Assembly: GCA_017420125.1 (NCBI GenBank) | Contig: JAFOJR010000093.1 | Coordinates: 1-25,072, forward strand | DNA from: Oscillospiraceae bacterium | GTDB taxonomy: Bacteria > Bacillota > Clostridia > Oscillospirales > Oscillospiraceae | DNA length: 25,072 nucleotides | Direction of reading: 5' to 3' | Part shown: in pieces, positions 1 through 7,638 of the stretch | Position numbering within the stretch: position 1 is the first letter of the stretch | Layout of the letters: each line of letters begins with the position of its first letter | Notes under the pieces: generated by a model | Told to the model about the DNA's origin: nothing | The model's input: the letters and a program-made list of their open reading frames with translations, nothing else | Database searches by the model: none | Translations under genes and position numbers: made by a program

Positions 1-405
1 GCTTACAGAGAAAAGTACAACGAAGATCCGGCCGCTGTTGCCGCGCTGGGCTATGATGCTTACATGGCGGCAATCAAAGCGTTTGAAGCCGCCGGAACAA
101 CAGACGGTCCTGCCGTTCAGGCTGCGCTGGCAGCGCTGAAGTTTGACGGCTGCACAGGCACCATTTCCTTTGATGCAAACGGCGACGCCGTGAAGGACCT
201 GGCAGTTTTGAAGACCGTCAAGGACGGCAAGTTTACTTACATTGACACTGCAAAACTGGCAGAAGACACAACGGAAGATGCAGCTGCTGCCGTTGAAGAT
301 GCAGCAGAAGGCGCAACGGAAGATGCAAACGCTGCAGTGGAAGGCGCAGTGGATGATGCAAATGCCGCCGCTGAAAACGCAGCAGCAGAAGCAGCTGCCG
401 GTTGA
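1..405 (+). CDS. livK: Branched-chain amino acid ABC transporter substrate-binding protein, C-terminal part (5' end outside window)
   Basis: The frame is open from the first base and ends at TGA 403-405, giving 134 visible residues. The start of the visible part (AYREKYNEDPAAVAALGYDAY, then a segment resembling FDGCTGTISFDANGDAVKDLAVLK) matches the C-terminal lobe of periplasmic-binding-fold type I receptors of the LivK/Leu-Ile-Val family, which in Gram-positives are lipoproteins that hand amino acids to the membrane permease. The four genes that follow are livH, livM, livG and livF, which fixes the assignment. Odd feature: the last 45 or so residues are a low-complexity tail of Ala, Asp and Glu with loosely repeated EDA/DDANAA units, not normal for the family. 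The N-terminus and lipobox cannot be seen. Confidence 0.85.
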   Translation, partial: AYREKYNEDPAAVAALGYDAYMAAIKAFEAAGTTDGPAVQAALAALKFDGCTGTISFDANGDAVKDLAVLKTVKDGKFTYIDTAKLAEDTTEDAAAAVEDAAEGATEDANAAVEGAVDDANAAAENAAAEAAAG

Positions 406-438
406 ACAGGCAAAAACAGAACGTAACAGATAATCACA

Positions 439-481
439 AAGGCCTTGGGCGGTTGGGGTTTGCCCAATCGCTCGAGGCCTT
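439..481 (+). repeat. Two-part stem-loop in the livK-livH gap
   Basis: An outer stem AAGGCC (439-444) with GGCCTT (476-481) encloses an inner stem TTGGGC (445-450) with GCCCAA (462-467); eight bases bulge on the 3' side. There is no T-run, so it is not a typical intrinsic terminator. It lies 34 bases after the livK stop and may protect or process the livK mRNA end. Function is inferred. Confidence 0.45.
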
Positions 482-490
482 CGTGGCCGA

Positions 491-552
491 TGCCGATGTA
501 AGACAGGGAAGTAAAGCATGACGACGGTCTGCCTCCTTGTCTTATATCGGCA
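491..552 (+). repeat. Long 18-bp hairpin between livK and livH
   Basis: The left arm TGCCGATGTAAGACAGGG (491-508) pairs along its whole length with the right arm 535-552 (CCTTGTCTTATATCGGCA), with only two G-U pairs and a 26-base loop. No T-run follows. Together with the stem at 439-481 it probably separates the level of livK mRNA from that of the downstream permease and ATPase genes, a common arrangement for binding-protein operons. The regulatory role is inference. Confidence 0.6.
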
Positions 553-576
553 TTCAGGAAAGGAAATGAAGCCATT

Positions 577-1485
577 ATGATGATACTGATTCCAACTTGG
601 GATACTTTTCTACAGGCGGTCGCCAACGGGCTGACGCTGGGCAGTCTGTATGCGCTGGTTGCCATCGGCTACACAATGGTTTACGGCATTTTGCGGCTGA
701 TCAACTTTGCCCACGGCGATATCTTTATGATGAGCATGTATTTTGCGTTCTACATGATCTCCATCTTTTACCTGCCCTGGTATGTGGCATTTTTGATTGT
801 CATTGTGGCCACCGGCCTTTTGGGCATTTTAATTGAACGCGCTGCATATAAGCCCCTGCGGGAGGCGCCGCGAATCTCTTTGCTGATCTCCTCGATCGGC
901 GTTTCCTTCCTGCTGGAAAATTTTGCCGTTGTGGCGTTCTCCGGCATTCAGAGACAGTACCCCAGCATTCCGTTTTTCCAAAACGTAATCAGTTTGGGTT
1001 CTGTCCGGGTGCAGCGGCTGTCGATTTTTGTCCCTATTATTATGGCCGTTTTGGTTGTCGGGCTGCTCTTTTTGGTAAACTATACCAAAACGGGGATGGC
1101 CATGAGAGCCGCCAGCCGGGATTTTGAAACGGCTAAGGTTATGGGGATCAACATCAACCGGGTAATCAGCATGACGTTTTTGATCGGCTCGGTACTGGCT
1201 GCTGTAGGTGCGATGATGTGGGGGATGAAATATCCCCAGATTCAACCGTATGTAGGCGTGATGCCCGGTCTGAAATGCTTTATTGCGGCTGTCATCGGCG
1301 GCATCGGCAATATTAAGGGCGCTGTTATAGGTGCGCTGATTCTGGGCATGCTGGAAATTCTCATTACGCTGTTTTTCCCCGGTCTTTCCGGCTACAAAGA
1401 CGCCATTGCTTTTATCGCCTTGATTGTCATTCTGCTGGTGCGCCCCACAGGTCTGTTGGGCGAAAAACAGGCAGAAAAGGTTTAA
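577..1485 (+). CDS. livH: Branched-chain amino acid ABC transporter permease LivH
   Basis: A 302-residue, very hydrophobic protein with about eight predicted membrane helices. The N-terminus (LQAVANGLTLGSLYALVAIGYTMVYGIL, residues about 8-35) followed by RLINFAHGDIFM is the classic LivH opening, and GGIGNIKGAVIGALILGMLE near residues 245-265 is the cytoplasmic loop that contacts the ATPase subunits. Length is usual for the family. The ribosome binding site AGGAAAGG lies at 557-564, 12 bases before ATG 577; ATG 580 is an alternative. It pairs with LivM to form the membrane channel for leucine, isoleucine and valine import. livM starts 10 bases after its stop. Confidence 0.95.
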   Translation: MMILIPTWDTFLQAVANGLTLGSLYALVAIGYTMVYGILRLINFAHGDIFMMSMYFAFYMISIFYLPWYVAFLIVIVATGLLGILIERAAYKPLREAPRISLLISSIGVSFLLENFAVVAFSGIQRQYPSIPFFQNVISLGSVRVQRLSIFVPIIMAVLVVGLLFLVNYTKTGMAMRAASRDFETAKVMGININRVISMTFLIGSVLAAVGAMMWGMKYPQIQPYVGVMPGLKCFIAAVIGGIGNIKGAVIGALILGMLEILITLFFPGLSGYKDAIAFIALIVILLVRPTGLLGEKQAEKV

Positions 1486-1495
1486 GGAGGGCGTC

Positions 1496-2647
1496 ATGAA
1501 TCAATTGGAAAATAGAAATGCTTATATGGGACTTGCCGGACGTATGTCTAAAAAGCGTCGTCGAAATGTCACTTTGACCATTGTATTTTTGATGCTCCTG
1601 GGCGCTTTTATCTACTGTGCCTCAAAAGGTTTCGTTCTCGGGACCTATGAAATCCGCATTCTGCGCCTGTGCGGGGTTTATTCCATTGCGGCGCTGTCTA
1701 TGAATCTGGTCAACGGCTTCACCGGGCAGTTTTCTCTGGGACAGGCAGGCTTTATGGCCATGGGCGCATATGTGACCTCACTGCTTATCATCCCGGCGGC
1801 ACAAAAAGCGGCGATTTATTATGTGCATCCCATTGTGCCCTGGTTAAAAGATGTCCAGATTCCCTTCCTTTTTGCCCTGCTCATCGGCGGGCTGGTTTCC
1901 GCACTTTGTGCATTTCTCATTGGCTTCCCGGTTCTGCGTCTGCGGGGGGATTATCTGGCGATTGCAACATTGGGCTTTTCTGAAATTATCCGTATCATTC
2001 TTACCAATGCCATTCCGGTGACAAATGGTTCTCTGGGTCTGAAAAATATTCCCAACACCGCCAATTTATGGTGGACCACCATTGTGACCGCTGTCGTTAT
2101 CATCTTTTTGCTCCGCATGATGAAAACCAGCTATGGCCGGGCGTTTAAAGCCATCCGGGACGACGACATTGCGGCTGAAGCCATGGGGATTTCTCTGTTC
2201 AAGCATAAAATGATCGCCTTTGTCATCGGCGGCTTTCTGGCCGGAATCAGCGGCGGTCTCCTGGGCAGCGTCGTAGGCGCCATTACGCCGAACTACTTCC
2301 GCTTTACGCTGGCGTATGAAATCCTGCTGATCGTTGTTTTGGGCGGCATGGGCAGTATCACCGGCTCCGTGATAGGCGCCTGCATTGTCACCATTGCAAA
2401 AGAAAAGCTCCGTTTTCTGGACGCCGGCATGAATCTTGGATTTGTCAAAATTCCACCCATCGACGGTATGAGAATGCTGGTATTTTCTCTGCTTCTGATG
2501 ATCATCATTCTGTTCTACCGGAGGGGGCTGTTTGGCTCCAGAGAGTTTTCATGGAACGGGCTGTTCCGTATCATACGAAGGATCGGCGCGTGGTTTGGCA
2601 GGCTGTTTCGCAGGAGAGGCCACCCCGAGGGAGGTGCTGACGCATGA
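1496..2647 (+). CDS. livM: Branched-chain amino acid ABC transporter permease LivM
   Basis: A 383-residue membrane protein, the second channel subunit of the Liv importer. After a basic cytoplasmic N-terminus (MSKKRRR at about residues 17-23) come hydrophobic helices and the family hallmarks NGFTGQFSLGQAGFMAMGAY, RLRGDYLAIATLGFSEIIR and GGMGSITGSVIGA (ATPase-contact loop). I chose ATG 1496 because AAGGAGG (1484-1490) sits 5 bases upstream, overlapping the livH stop; the frame is open further upstream, but only inside livH. The C-terminus carries an Arg-rich tail (RRIRRIGAWFGRLFRRRGH type) of about 30 residues that is longer than in many relatives. It overlaps livG by 4 bases (ATGA), indicating translational coupling. 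Confidence 0.95.
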   Translation: MNQLENRNAYMGLAGRMSKKRRRNVTLTIVFLMLLGAFIYCASKGFVLGTYEIRILRLCGVYSIAALSMNLVNGFTGQFSLGQAGFMAMGAYVTSLLIIPAAQKAAIYYVHPIVPWLKDVQIPFLFALLIGGLVSALCAFLIGFPVLRLRGDYLAIATLGFSEIIRIILTNAIPVTNGSLGLKNIPNTANLWWTTIVTAVVIIFLLRMMKTSYGRAFKAIRDDDIAAEAMGISLFKHKMIAFVIGGFLAGISGGLLGSVVGAITPNYFRFTLAYEILLIVVLGGMGSITGSVIGACIVTIAKEKLRFLDAGMNLGFVKIPPIDGMRMLVFSLLLMIIILFYRRGLFGSREFSWNGLFRIIRRIGAWFGRLFRRRGHPEGGADA

Positions 2648-3435
2648 GTGTGTTGAAAACGGAAAATGCCACCATGCGGTTTGGCGGCGTTGTGGCAGTG
2701 GAAAATTTAAACCTCCAACTGGAAAAAGGAGAAATCGTAGCGATCATCGGGCCAAACGGCGCGGGAAAAACCACGGCTTTTAATATGATCACAGGCGTAT
2801 ATACGCCCACAGAAGGGAAAATCTTCGTGGCCGCAAAAGAAGATGAGGAAACATTGATCGATATCACCGGCCGGCGGCCGGACCGGATCACCAGCTTGGG
2901 CATCGCCCGTACGTTCCAGAATATCCGGCTGTTCGGGCAGATGACAGTGCTGGAAAATGTTCTGCTGGCAAGTCATTTGCGGTTGAAAAGCAAATTTTTT
3001 GGCGCCGTCATCGGCTGGCCCCATTACCACAAAGAGGAAAAGCAGATGCGGATCCACGCCATGGAACTGCTGGAGCGGGTTGGACTGGCAGAGTTTTGGG
3101 ACGAGCAGGCGACCAGCCTGCCGTACGGCAAGCAGCGCCGGCTGGAGATTGCACGGGCATTGGCAACGGAGCCCAGCATCCTGCTGCTGGACGAGCCGGC
3201 CGCGGGAATGAACCCGAAAGAAACGCTGGAGCTGACGGAATTTGTGCGGAATATCCGGGACGAGTTCCAACTCAGTATTTTGCTGATTGAGCATCATATG
3301 CAGATCGTGATGGACATTTCCGACCGGATCTATGTTTTGGATTTCGGAAAAACCATTGCCAGCGGGACTCCGGCGGAAATCCAGGCAAACGAACGTGTGA
3401 TCGATGCATATTTGGGGGTGGCAGACGATGATTGA
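2644..3435 (+). CDS. livG: Branched-chain amino acid ABC transporter ATP-binding protein LivG
   Basis: A 263-residue ABC ATPase. Walker A is GPNGAGKTT at residues 36-44, the signature loop is the LivG-type LPYGKQRRLEIARAL (from residue 159), and Walker B is ILLLDEPAAG (from about residue 179, with D183 and E184). The switch His lies in IEHHM. The sequence AGMNPKETLEL after Walker B is typical of LivG rather than LivF. It forms a heterodimer with LivF on the cytoplasmic side of LivH/LivM. Start ATG 2644 overlaps the livM stop; GAGGGAGG upstream (within livM) is the ribosome binding site. Coupled to livF by an 8-base overlap. Confidence 0.95.
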   Translation: MSVLKTENATMRFGGVVAVENLNLQLEKGEIVAIIGPNGAGKTTAFNMITGVYTPTEGKIFVAAKEDEETLIDITGRRPDRITSLGIARTFQNIRLFGQMTVLENVLLASHLRLKSKFFGAVIGWPHYHKEEKQMRIHAMELLERVGLAEFWDEQATSLPYGKQRRLEIARALATEPSILLLDEPAAGMNPKETLELTEFVRNIRDEFQLSILLIEHHMQIVMDISDRIYVLDFGKTIASGTPAEIQANERVIDAYLGVADDD

Positions 3436-4126
3436 GGTGGAAAACCTGAAAGTCAATTACGGCGGCATTGAAGCGGTGAAGGGCATTTCCTTCTCTGTGC
3501 CCCAGGGCGATATCGTCACACTGATCGGCGCAAACGGCGCCGGGAAGAGCACGACGCTGCGCACCATTGCCGGTTTGGTCAAAGCCAAAAGCGGCTCCAT
3601 CCGGTTTATGGGCGAGGAGATCCTGGGAAAAGACACGGTGGACATTGTCTCCCGGGGCATTACCCTGGTGCCGGAAGGACGTCGGCTGTTCCCGGACTTA
3701 ACCGTCATGGAAAACATTAAAATCGGCGCATATCTGCGGAAAGACAAGCTGGACGACGACATTGAGTGGATTTTCGATTTGTTTCCCAGACTGAAAGAAC
3801 GTCATTGGCAGCTGGCCGGCACATTGTCCGGCGGGGAACAGCAGATGCTGGCTGTGGCCCGGGCGCTGATGAGCCGACCCAAGTTAATGATGATGGATGA
3901 ACCGTCGCTGGGCCTTGCCCCGCTGATTGTAAAAGGAATTTTCCGGATTATCCAGGAAATCAACCAACGCGGCGTTACCATTCTGCTCATCGAACAAAAC
4001 GCCAATATGGCGCTGCGGATAGCGGATATGGGCTATGTAATGGAAACCGGCGCTATCACATTGCAGGGGCCCGGGAAGGAATTGCTGGTAAACGATGAAG
4101 TGCGGCAGGCCTATCTGGGCAGTTGA
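3428..4126 (+). CDS. livF: Branched-chain amino acid ABC transporter ATP-binding protein LivF
   Basis: A 232-residue ABC ATPase, partner of LivG. Walker A GANGAGKST covers residues 34-42; the signature LSGGEQQMLAVARALM, Walker B LMMMDEPSLGLAP and switch His region (here IEQN, the usual LivF form, with Gln/Asn in place of His) are intact. ATG 3428 is chosen over the upstream in-frame ATG 3404 because it gives the usual LivF N-terminus (MIEVENLKVNYGGIEAVKGIS) and has GGGGGTG a few bases upstream; it overlaps livG by 8 bases. Last gene of the importer operon; a strong terminator follows 35 bases after the stop. Confidence 0.95.
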   Translation: MIEVENLKVNYGGIEAVKGISFSVPQGDIVTLIGANGAGKSTTLRTIAGLVKAKSGSIRFMGEEILGKDTVDIVSRGITLVPEGRRLFPDLTVMENIKIGAYLRKDKLDDDIEWIFDLFPRLKERHWQLAGTLSGGEQQMLAVARALMSRPKLMMMDEPSLGLAPLIVKGIFRIIQEINQRGVTILLIEQNANMALRIADMGYVMETGAITLQGPGKELLVNDEVRQAYLGS

Positions 4127-4160
4127 CAGGCAGAATCTGTCAATGAAAATAAGCAGCTGG

Positions 4161-4196
4161 ACCGGCCGCGGGGATGTCCTGCGGCCGGTTTTGCGT
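4161..4196 (+). terminator. Intrinsic terminator of the liv operon
   Basis: The stem ACCGGCCGC (4161-4169) pairs with GCGGCCGGT (4181-4189) around an 11-base loop and is followed by TTTTGCGTTT. It lies 35 bases after the livF stop, on the correct strand. Confidence 0.85.
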
Positions 4197-4236
4197 TTAT
4201 CAGGAGACAAAGAGGACGGTTCAGACAGGAAGAAAA

Positions 4237-4269
4237 CAGCTGCTTTCCGCAGCGGGCAGAAAGCAGCTG
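4237..4269. repeat. 11-bp inverted repeat upstream of the SLH/L,D-transpeptidase gene
   Basis: CAGCTGCTTTC (4237-4247) is the exact complement of GAAAGCAGCTG (4259-4269), with an 11-base loop. On the plus strand an A-rich stretch follows rather than T; on the minus strand the hairpin is followed by TTTTCTTCC, so it could stop antisense transcription. It lies about 42 bases upstream of the predicted -35 of the next gene, so an operator role is also possible. Confidence 0.4.
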
Positions 4270-4310
4270 GAACAAAATAAAAAATTTTTGGATAAACGGG
4301 AAAATTTTGC

Positions 4311-4339
4311 TTTCTTTTTCCATATCGCTCTGCTACAAT
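4311..4339 (+). promoter_or_regulatory. Predicted sigma-A promoter of the SLH/L,D-transpeptidase gene
   Basis: The -10 TACAAT (4334-4339) is preceded by TGC, an extended -10, and a weak -35 TTTCTT (4311-4316) lies 17 bases upstream. Transcription would begin near 4346, so the in-frame ATG at 4307 cannot be the start codon. Confidence 0.55.
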
Positions 4340-4408
4340 GAGGAAAACGAAACGAACGGATTTCTGATGGAAAAAACCATCAGGTGCAAAAGCAAAGAGG
4401 TGATTTCA

Positions 4409-6850
4409 TTGCGTCGAACGAAACAATCGGCATGGATGCCGAGATGGGTCAGCATTTGCCTGGTATTGCTGCTGGCACTTGCCCCGCTTCAGGCTGCGGC
4501 TGCCCCCCAGTATCCGGACATTCCCGGGCATTGGGCGGAAAAAACCCTGAGACAGGGCGTGGCCGACGGACTTGTCGTTGGAGCAAACGGGAAAATGAAC
4601 CCGGATCAGAACATTACGCTGTCGGAAGTGCTGACGATTTTAAACCGCGTGCTGTCCACAGGGAAAACAGGCAATATTTCCAGCTATGGGATCCCGAAGA
4701 CGGCCTGGTATTACAATGAAGCAGCCCGCAGTCAGGCGCTGGGCCTGATGTCAGGGCTGTCCGGCACGCCGTCCTTCACAAAGGCGCTGCCCAGAGGGGA
4801 TACGTTTGTCGTTCTAGTGGAAGCGTTTCAACTGATGGACCCGGAGCCGGATGTCTCCTGTCTTTCCGGCTTTAAAGATGCCAGCGCACTGACCAATCAA
4901 AACCGCGGAGCGACAGCGGTTCTGGTCAAACTGGGCATTGTAAAAGGGTCCGGAAATCTGCTGATGTCTCAGAAGCCGGTTACCCGGGCGGAATTTTTGG
5001 AAATGCTGTACCGAATCATTGGTACGCAAAAGAGTGCAGATCAGGTTTCCGGCACAGCCACAGGGAATTTATTGCTCCGGCCCAGCGTGCCGAAACCGAC
5101 GCCAACGCCGACTCCCACTCCAACACCAACACCAACGCCCACGCCGACTCCCACTCCAACACCAACGCCCACACCGGACGTGACAGCATCCCCGGCGCCC
5201 ACGCCAACACCGGACGTGACGGAGCCCCCGGCGCCCACGCCTACGCCGGATGTGACGGAATCTCCTGCGCCCAGCGCAGAGCCCACCCCCACGCCGGACG
5301 TGACGGAGCCGCCGGCACCCACGCCCACACCGGATACGACGGAGCCTCCGGCACCGACTCCCACGCCGGACGAAATGATGCTGACGGAGGAAGTTTCCGG
5401 ACCGGCAGTCTATGCTCCGGCAGATGTATCAGACGGGCATACAGCGATTTTGAAAGATGTAACAACGGCCAAGCGCGTGATCTTTGACTGCAACTGTTAC
5501 CAGGTGACGCTGGACCATGTACAGGCGTCCGGAGACGTGCTTGTGCGGGCGGACCAGTTAAAGAGCCTGAATCTGACAAACGGAACAACGGTAAAACGTT
5601 TGACCGTGGCTGCGCTCAGCGGCAATTTGACCGTGGCGCCGGGCCAGGGAAGCCGGATTGACATTCTGCGTGTCGGTACGGGCAGCGGAACCATTACGGT
5701 GTCAGGCAATGTCGGCGCCATCGAGCTGACCGGCAGCAACCGGTACATCGTGCTGGGCGACACCAATGTTTCAACCATCACCATCAGCGGGTCCAATAAC
5801 CGGGTGGGAATTTTCAACACCGCCTCTGTGGGAACGATCAAAACCTGCCAGCAGGGGGAACACAGCCGGATCGTGGTGGAAGGCAAAGTAAATTCCATGA
5901 CGCTGAACGGCAAGGATTCCCAGGTAGGCGGCACCGGGACAGTGAATTCTGTTTTGATTACAGGCGCCGGCAGTGCTGTGTCGGCGAAAACAGGAAAGCT
6001 GACCCAGACCATTGACCGCCTGCTTCCGGAAATGCATCTGACATTCCAGACGCCTGCGAAAGTGCCTGCGGGCGGCACGCTGAAAGTGACCGCCAAATTT
6101 ACCAACGTGGGTCTCAATAAAGTCTGCTCCATTCAGTGGTACCGAGACGGTGCGCCGGTTTCCGGCCAAAGCAACGCGGCTTTCACCGTAAAAGAGGGCG
6201 GAACGGTTTCTTACAGCCCGCCCATCACCTTTACCAAAAACATGAAAACTTCCGTGACGGTGGGCTTGTCGGTAACATATAAGTCCGGCACACGGGTAGA
6301 TACGGTATATAAAACCGTAACAGTTCCCATTCAGAATTATCCTGCGTCTCATTATTACGGACAGGATGCCCAGCGGGTGCTGAAGCTGGTCAGCTGCAGA
6401 TACACCGGCAAACGGAGTGACTACAGTGCCTATGATAAGGAAGTCTTTGTCAACGCCAAGGGATATTCCAGCCCCAGCAAATATTTGATCTGGGTGAATC
6501 TGGCCACCCAGCGGACCAATATTTTCCAGGGGTCCAAGGGAAATTGGCGGCTGATTCGATCTTCCTCCGTGAGCACGGGGAAAGCTTCCACGCCCACGCC
6601 TGTAGGAGTGTTTTACCTGACGCGGAAGCAAACAGGCTGGTTTACGCCTACGTATACGGTGAAACCGGTGGTCCGGTTCAGTGCCGGCTCCGGCTATGCG
6701 TTCCACTCCATTTTATATAATCCAAACGGCACCGTGCAAGATGGACGAGTGGGCATACCGCTTTCCCACGGTTGTGTTCGCATGTACGATGGCGATATCC
6801 GATGGATTTATAACAATGTGCCCATTGGCACCACAGCAGTCGTATATTAA
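4409..6850 (+). CDS. Secreted SLH-domain protein with Pro-Thr repeat linker and C-terminal L,D-transpeptidase (YkuD) domain
   Basis: 813 residues from a TTG start at 4409, chosen because AGAGGTGA lies 5-6 bases upstream, the promoter lies downstream of the first ATG (4307), and the result is a clean signal peptide (RR...WVSICLVLLLALAPLQAAAA, cleavage about residue 30). ATG 4367 is possible but lacks a ribosome site. Then: three SLH-like repeats (about 35-205; first begins YPDIPGHWAEKTL), which bind cell-wall polymers; a Pro-Thr tract (230-256) and degenerate PDVTEPPAPTPT repeats to about 320; a region of short beta-like repeats (about 335-530, resembling a right-handed beta-helix); an Ig-like segment (about 540-650); and a YkuD domain (about 690-813) with His766 and SHGCVRM (His787, Cys789 catalytic). 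It should crosslink peptidoglycan 3-3 or anchor proteins at the wall. The substrate is not deducible. Confidence 0.88.
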   Translation: MRRTKQSAWMPRWVSICLVLLLALAPLQAAAAPQYPDIPGHWAEKTLRQGVADGLVVGANGKMNPDQNITLSEVLTILNRVLSTGKTGNISSYGIPKTAWYYNEAARSQALGLMSGLSGTPSFTKALPRGDTFVVLVEAFQLMDPEPDVSCLSGFKDASALTNQNRGATAVLVKLGIVKGSGNLLMSQKPVTRAEFLEMLYRIIGTQKSADQVSGTATGNLLLRPSVPKPTPTPTPTPTPTPTPTPTPTPTPTPTPDVTASPAPTPTPDVTEPPAPTPTPDVTESPAPSAEPTPTPDVTEPPAPTPTPDTTEPPAPTPTPDEMMLTEEVSGPAVYAPADVSDGHTAILKDVTTAKRVIFDCNCYQVTLDHVQASGDVLVRADQLKSLNLTNGTTVKRLTVAALSGNLTVAPGQGSRIDILRVGTGSGTITVSGNVGAIELTGSNRYIVLGDTNVSTITISGSNNRVGIFNTASVGTIKTCQQGEHSRIVVEGKVNSMTLNGKDSQVGGTGTVNSVLITGAGSAVSAKTGKLTQTIDRLLPEMHLTFQTPAKVPAGGTLKVTAKFTNVGLNKVCSIQWYRDGAPVSGQSNAAFTVKEGGTVSYSPPITFTKNMKTSVTVGLSVTYKSGTRVDTVYKTVTVPIQNYPASHYYGQDAQRVLKLVSCRYTGKRSDYSAYDKEVFVNAKGYSSPSKYLIWVNLATQRTNIFQGSKGNWRLIRSSSVSTGKASTPTPVGVFYLTRKQTGWFTPTYTVKPVVRFSAGSGYAFHSILYNPNGTVQDGRVGIPLSHGCVRMYDGDIRWIYNNVPIGTTAVVY
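5096..5365 (+). repeat. Pro-Thr coding repeat tract (hexanucleotide and about 36-base units)
   Basis: 5096-5176 encodes 13 consecutive Pro-Thr pairs from near-identical 6-base units (CCNACN), including a duplicated block starting ACGCCGACTCCCACTCC. 5174-5365 encodes five imperfect copies of a 12-residue PDVTEPPAPTPT unit. All units are multiples of three bases, so slippage would change linker length without breaking the frame. The minus-strand frame through here (Gly-Val repeats) is a shadow. Confidence 0.9.
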
Positions 6851-6867
6851 ACAAATAAACAGATGAA

Positions 6868-6901
6868 AGCCGGCCGCCCAAAATGGGCGGCCGGCTTTTT
6901 C
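6868..6901. terminator. Bidirectional terminator between convergent genes
   Basis: A 13-bp perfect stem, AGCCGGCCGCCCA (6868-6880) with TGGGCGGCCGGCT (6884-6896), has a 3-base loop and is followed on the plus strand by TTTTT. It ends the L,D-transpeptidase gene 18 bases after its stop; on the minus strand it sits just past the sigK stop with a shorter T-run (TTTC). Confidence 0.85.
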
Positions 6902-6903
6902 TG

Positions 6904-7587
6904 TTACGGCTGGAAGGTATGCCGCAGCTTCTCCAATGCTTTTTTCTCGATGCGGGAAACATACGAACGGGAAATGCCGCAGTCAGCGGCAATTTCCCGC
7001 TGGGTTTTTGGCTTTTCGTTGTTGAGACCATATCGTTGGACGATGATTTTCATTTCCCGCGGGGTTAAAACCTGGGCGATGGACTGCCGCAGCTGGCGGC
7101 AGTTTTCTTTGATATGCAGGTTCTCCAGCAGGTTGTCATCTGTGCTGACCACGTCCATCAGCGAAAGAGCGTTGCCGTCCTTGTCCGTGTCAATGGTTTC
7201 GGAAAGAGAAACCTCGCCGGCGGCCCGCTTTTGGGCGCGGAAATGCATCAACACTTCGTTTTCGATGCAGCGGGCGGCATAGGTGGCAAGGCGGGCGCCC
7301 TTTTGGGGGTTGTATGTGGACACGCCTTTGATCAATCCAATGGTGCCAATGGAAATCAAATCGTCCTGATCTGTGGTTTGAGTGTAATATTTTTTGATGA
7401 TGTGGGCAACCAGACGCAGGTTGTGCTCGATCAGCAGATTGCGGGCGTCCAGATCACCTGCGGCTGCGCGGGCCAGATATTCCTGTTCCTCCTCCGCCCG
7501 CAGGGGACGGGGAAAGGAACTGCCGCCGGAAAGCCGGAGGGTGAAAAAGATCCCGTTGAGCAGCAGCAAAATGGATATGGGCAGCAT
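6904..7587 (-). CDS. sigK: Sporulation sigma factor, SigK type (pro-sigma-K)
   Basis: 227 residues, usual SigK size. A hydrophobic N-terminus (MLPISILLLLNGIFFTLRLSG, residues 1-21) precedes FPRPL, matching the pro-sequence removed by the SpoIVFB protease in Bacillus. Region 2 is clear: ARNLLIEHNLRLVAHIIKK (48-66), DLISIGTIGLIKG (76-88), then KGARLATYAARCIENEVLMHFRA (96-118). Region 4.2 has a helix-turn-helix, KTQREIAADCGISRSYVSRIEKKAL, near 193-217. SigK directs late mother-cell transcription (coat, cortex, lysis). ATG 7587 is chosen because GAAGGGAGAG lies about 8 bases upstream and the pro-sequence length fits; the longer frame to 7731 would cross the promoter. The gene is uninterrupted, so no skin-type element is present. 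SigE/SigF are less likely because both lack this short pro-peptide plus FPxPL opening. Confidence 0.9.
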   Translation of the reverse strand: MLPISILLLLNGIFFTLRLSGGSSFPRPLRAEEEQEYLARAAAGDLDARNLLIEHNLRLVAHIIKKYYTQTTDQDDLISIGTIGLIKGVSTYNPQKGARLATYAARCIENEVLMHFRAQKRAAGEVSLSETIDTDKDGNALSLMDVVSTDDNLLENLHIKENCRQLRQSIAQVLTPREMKIIVQRYGLNNEKPKTQREIAADCGISRSYVSRIEKKALEKLRHTFQP

Positions 7588-7638
7588 ATCGATTTCTCTC
7601 CCTTCTGCAGTACAGCCGGGCTGCAAGGACTGCAAAAG

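Noticed and set aside
4307..4408. Upstream ATG start (4307) for the L,D-transpeptidase gene
   Set aside because: It lies upstream of the predicted -35/-10 (4311-4339), has no ribosome site and hides the signal peptide; TTG 4409 fits better.
5041..5364. Minus-strand Gly-Val repeat frame
   Set aside because: It is the complement of the Pro-Thr repeat tract, without a ribosome site.
5096..5365. CRISPR-like or tandem-repeat locus
   Set aside because: The repeats are contiguous, coding and have no spacers.
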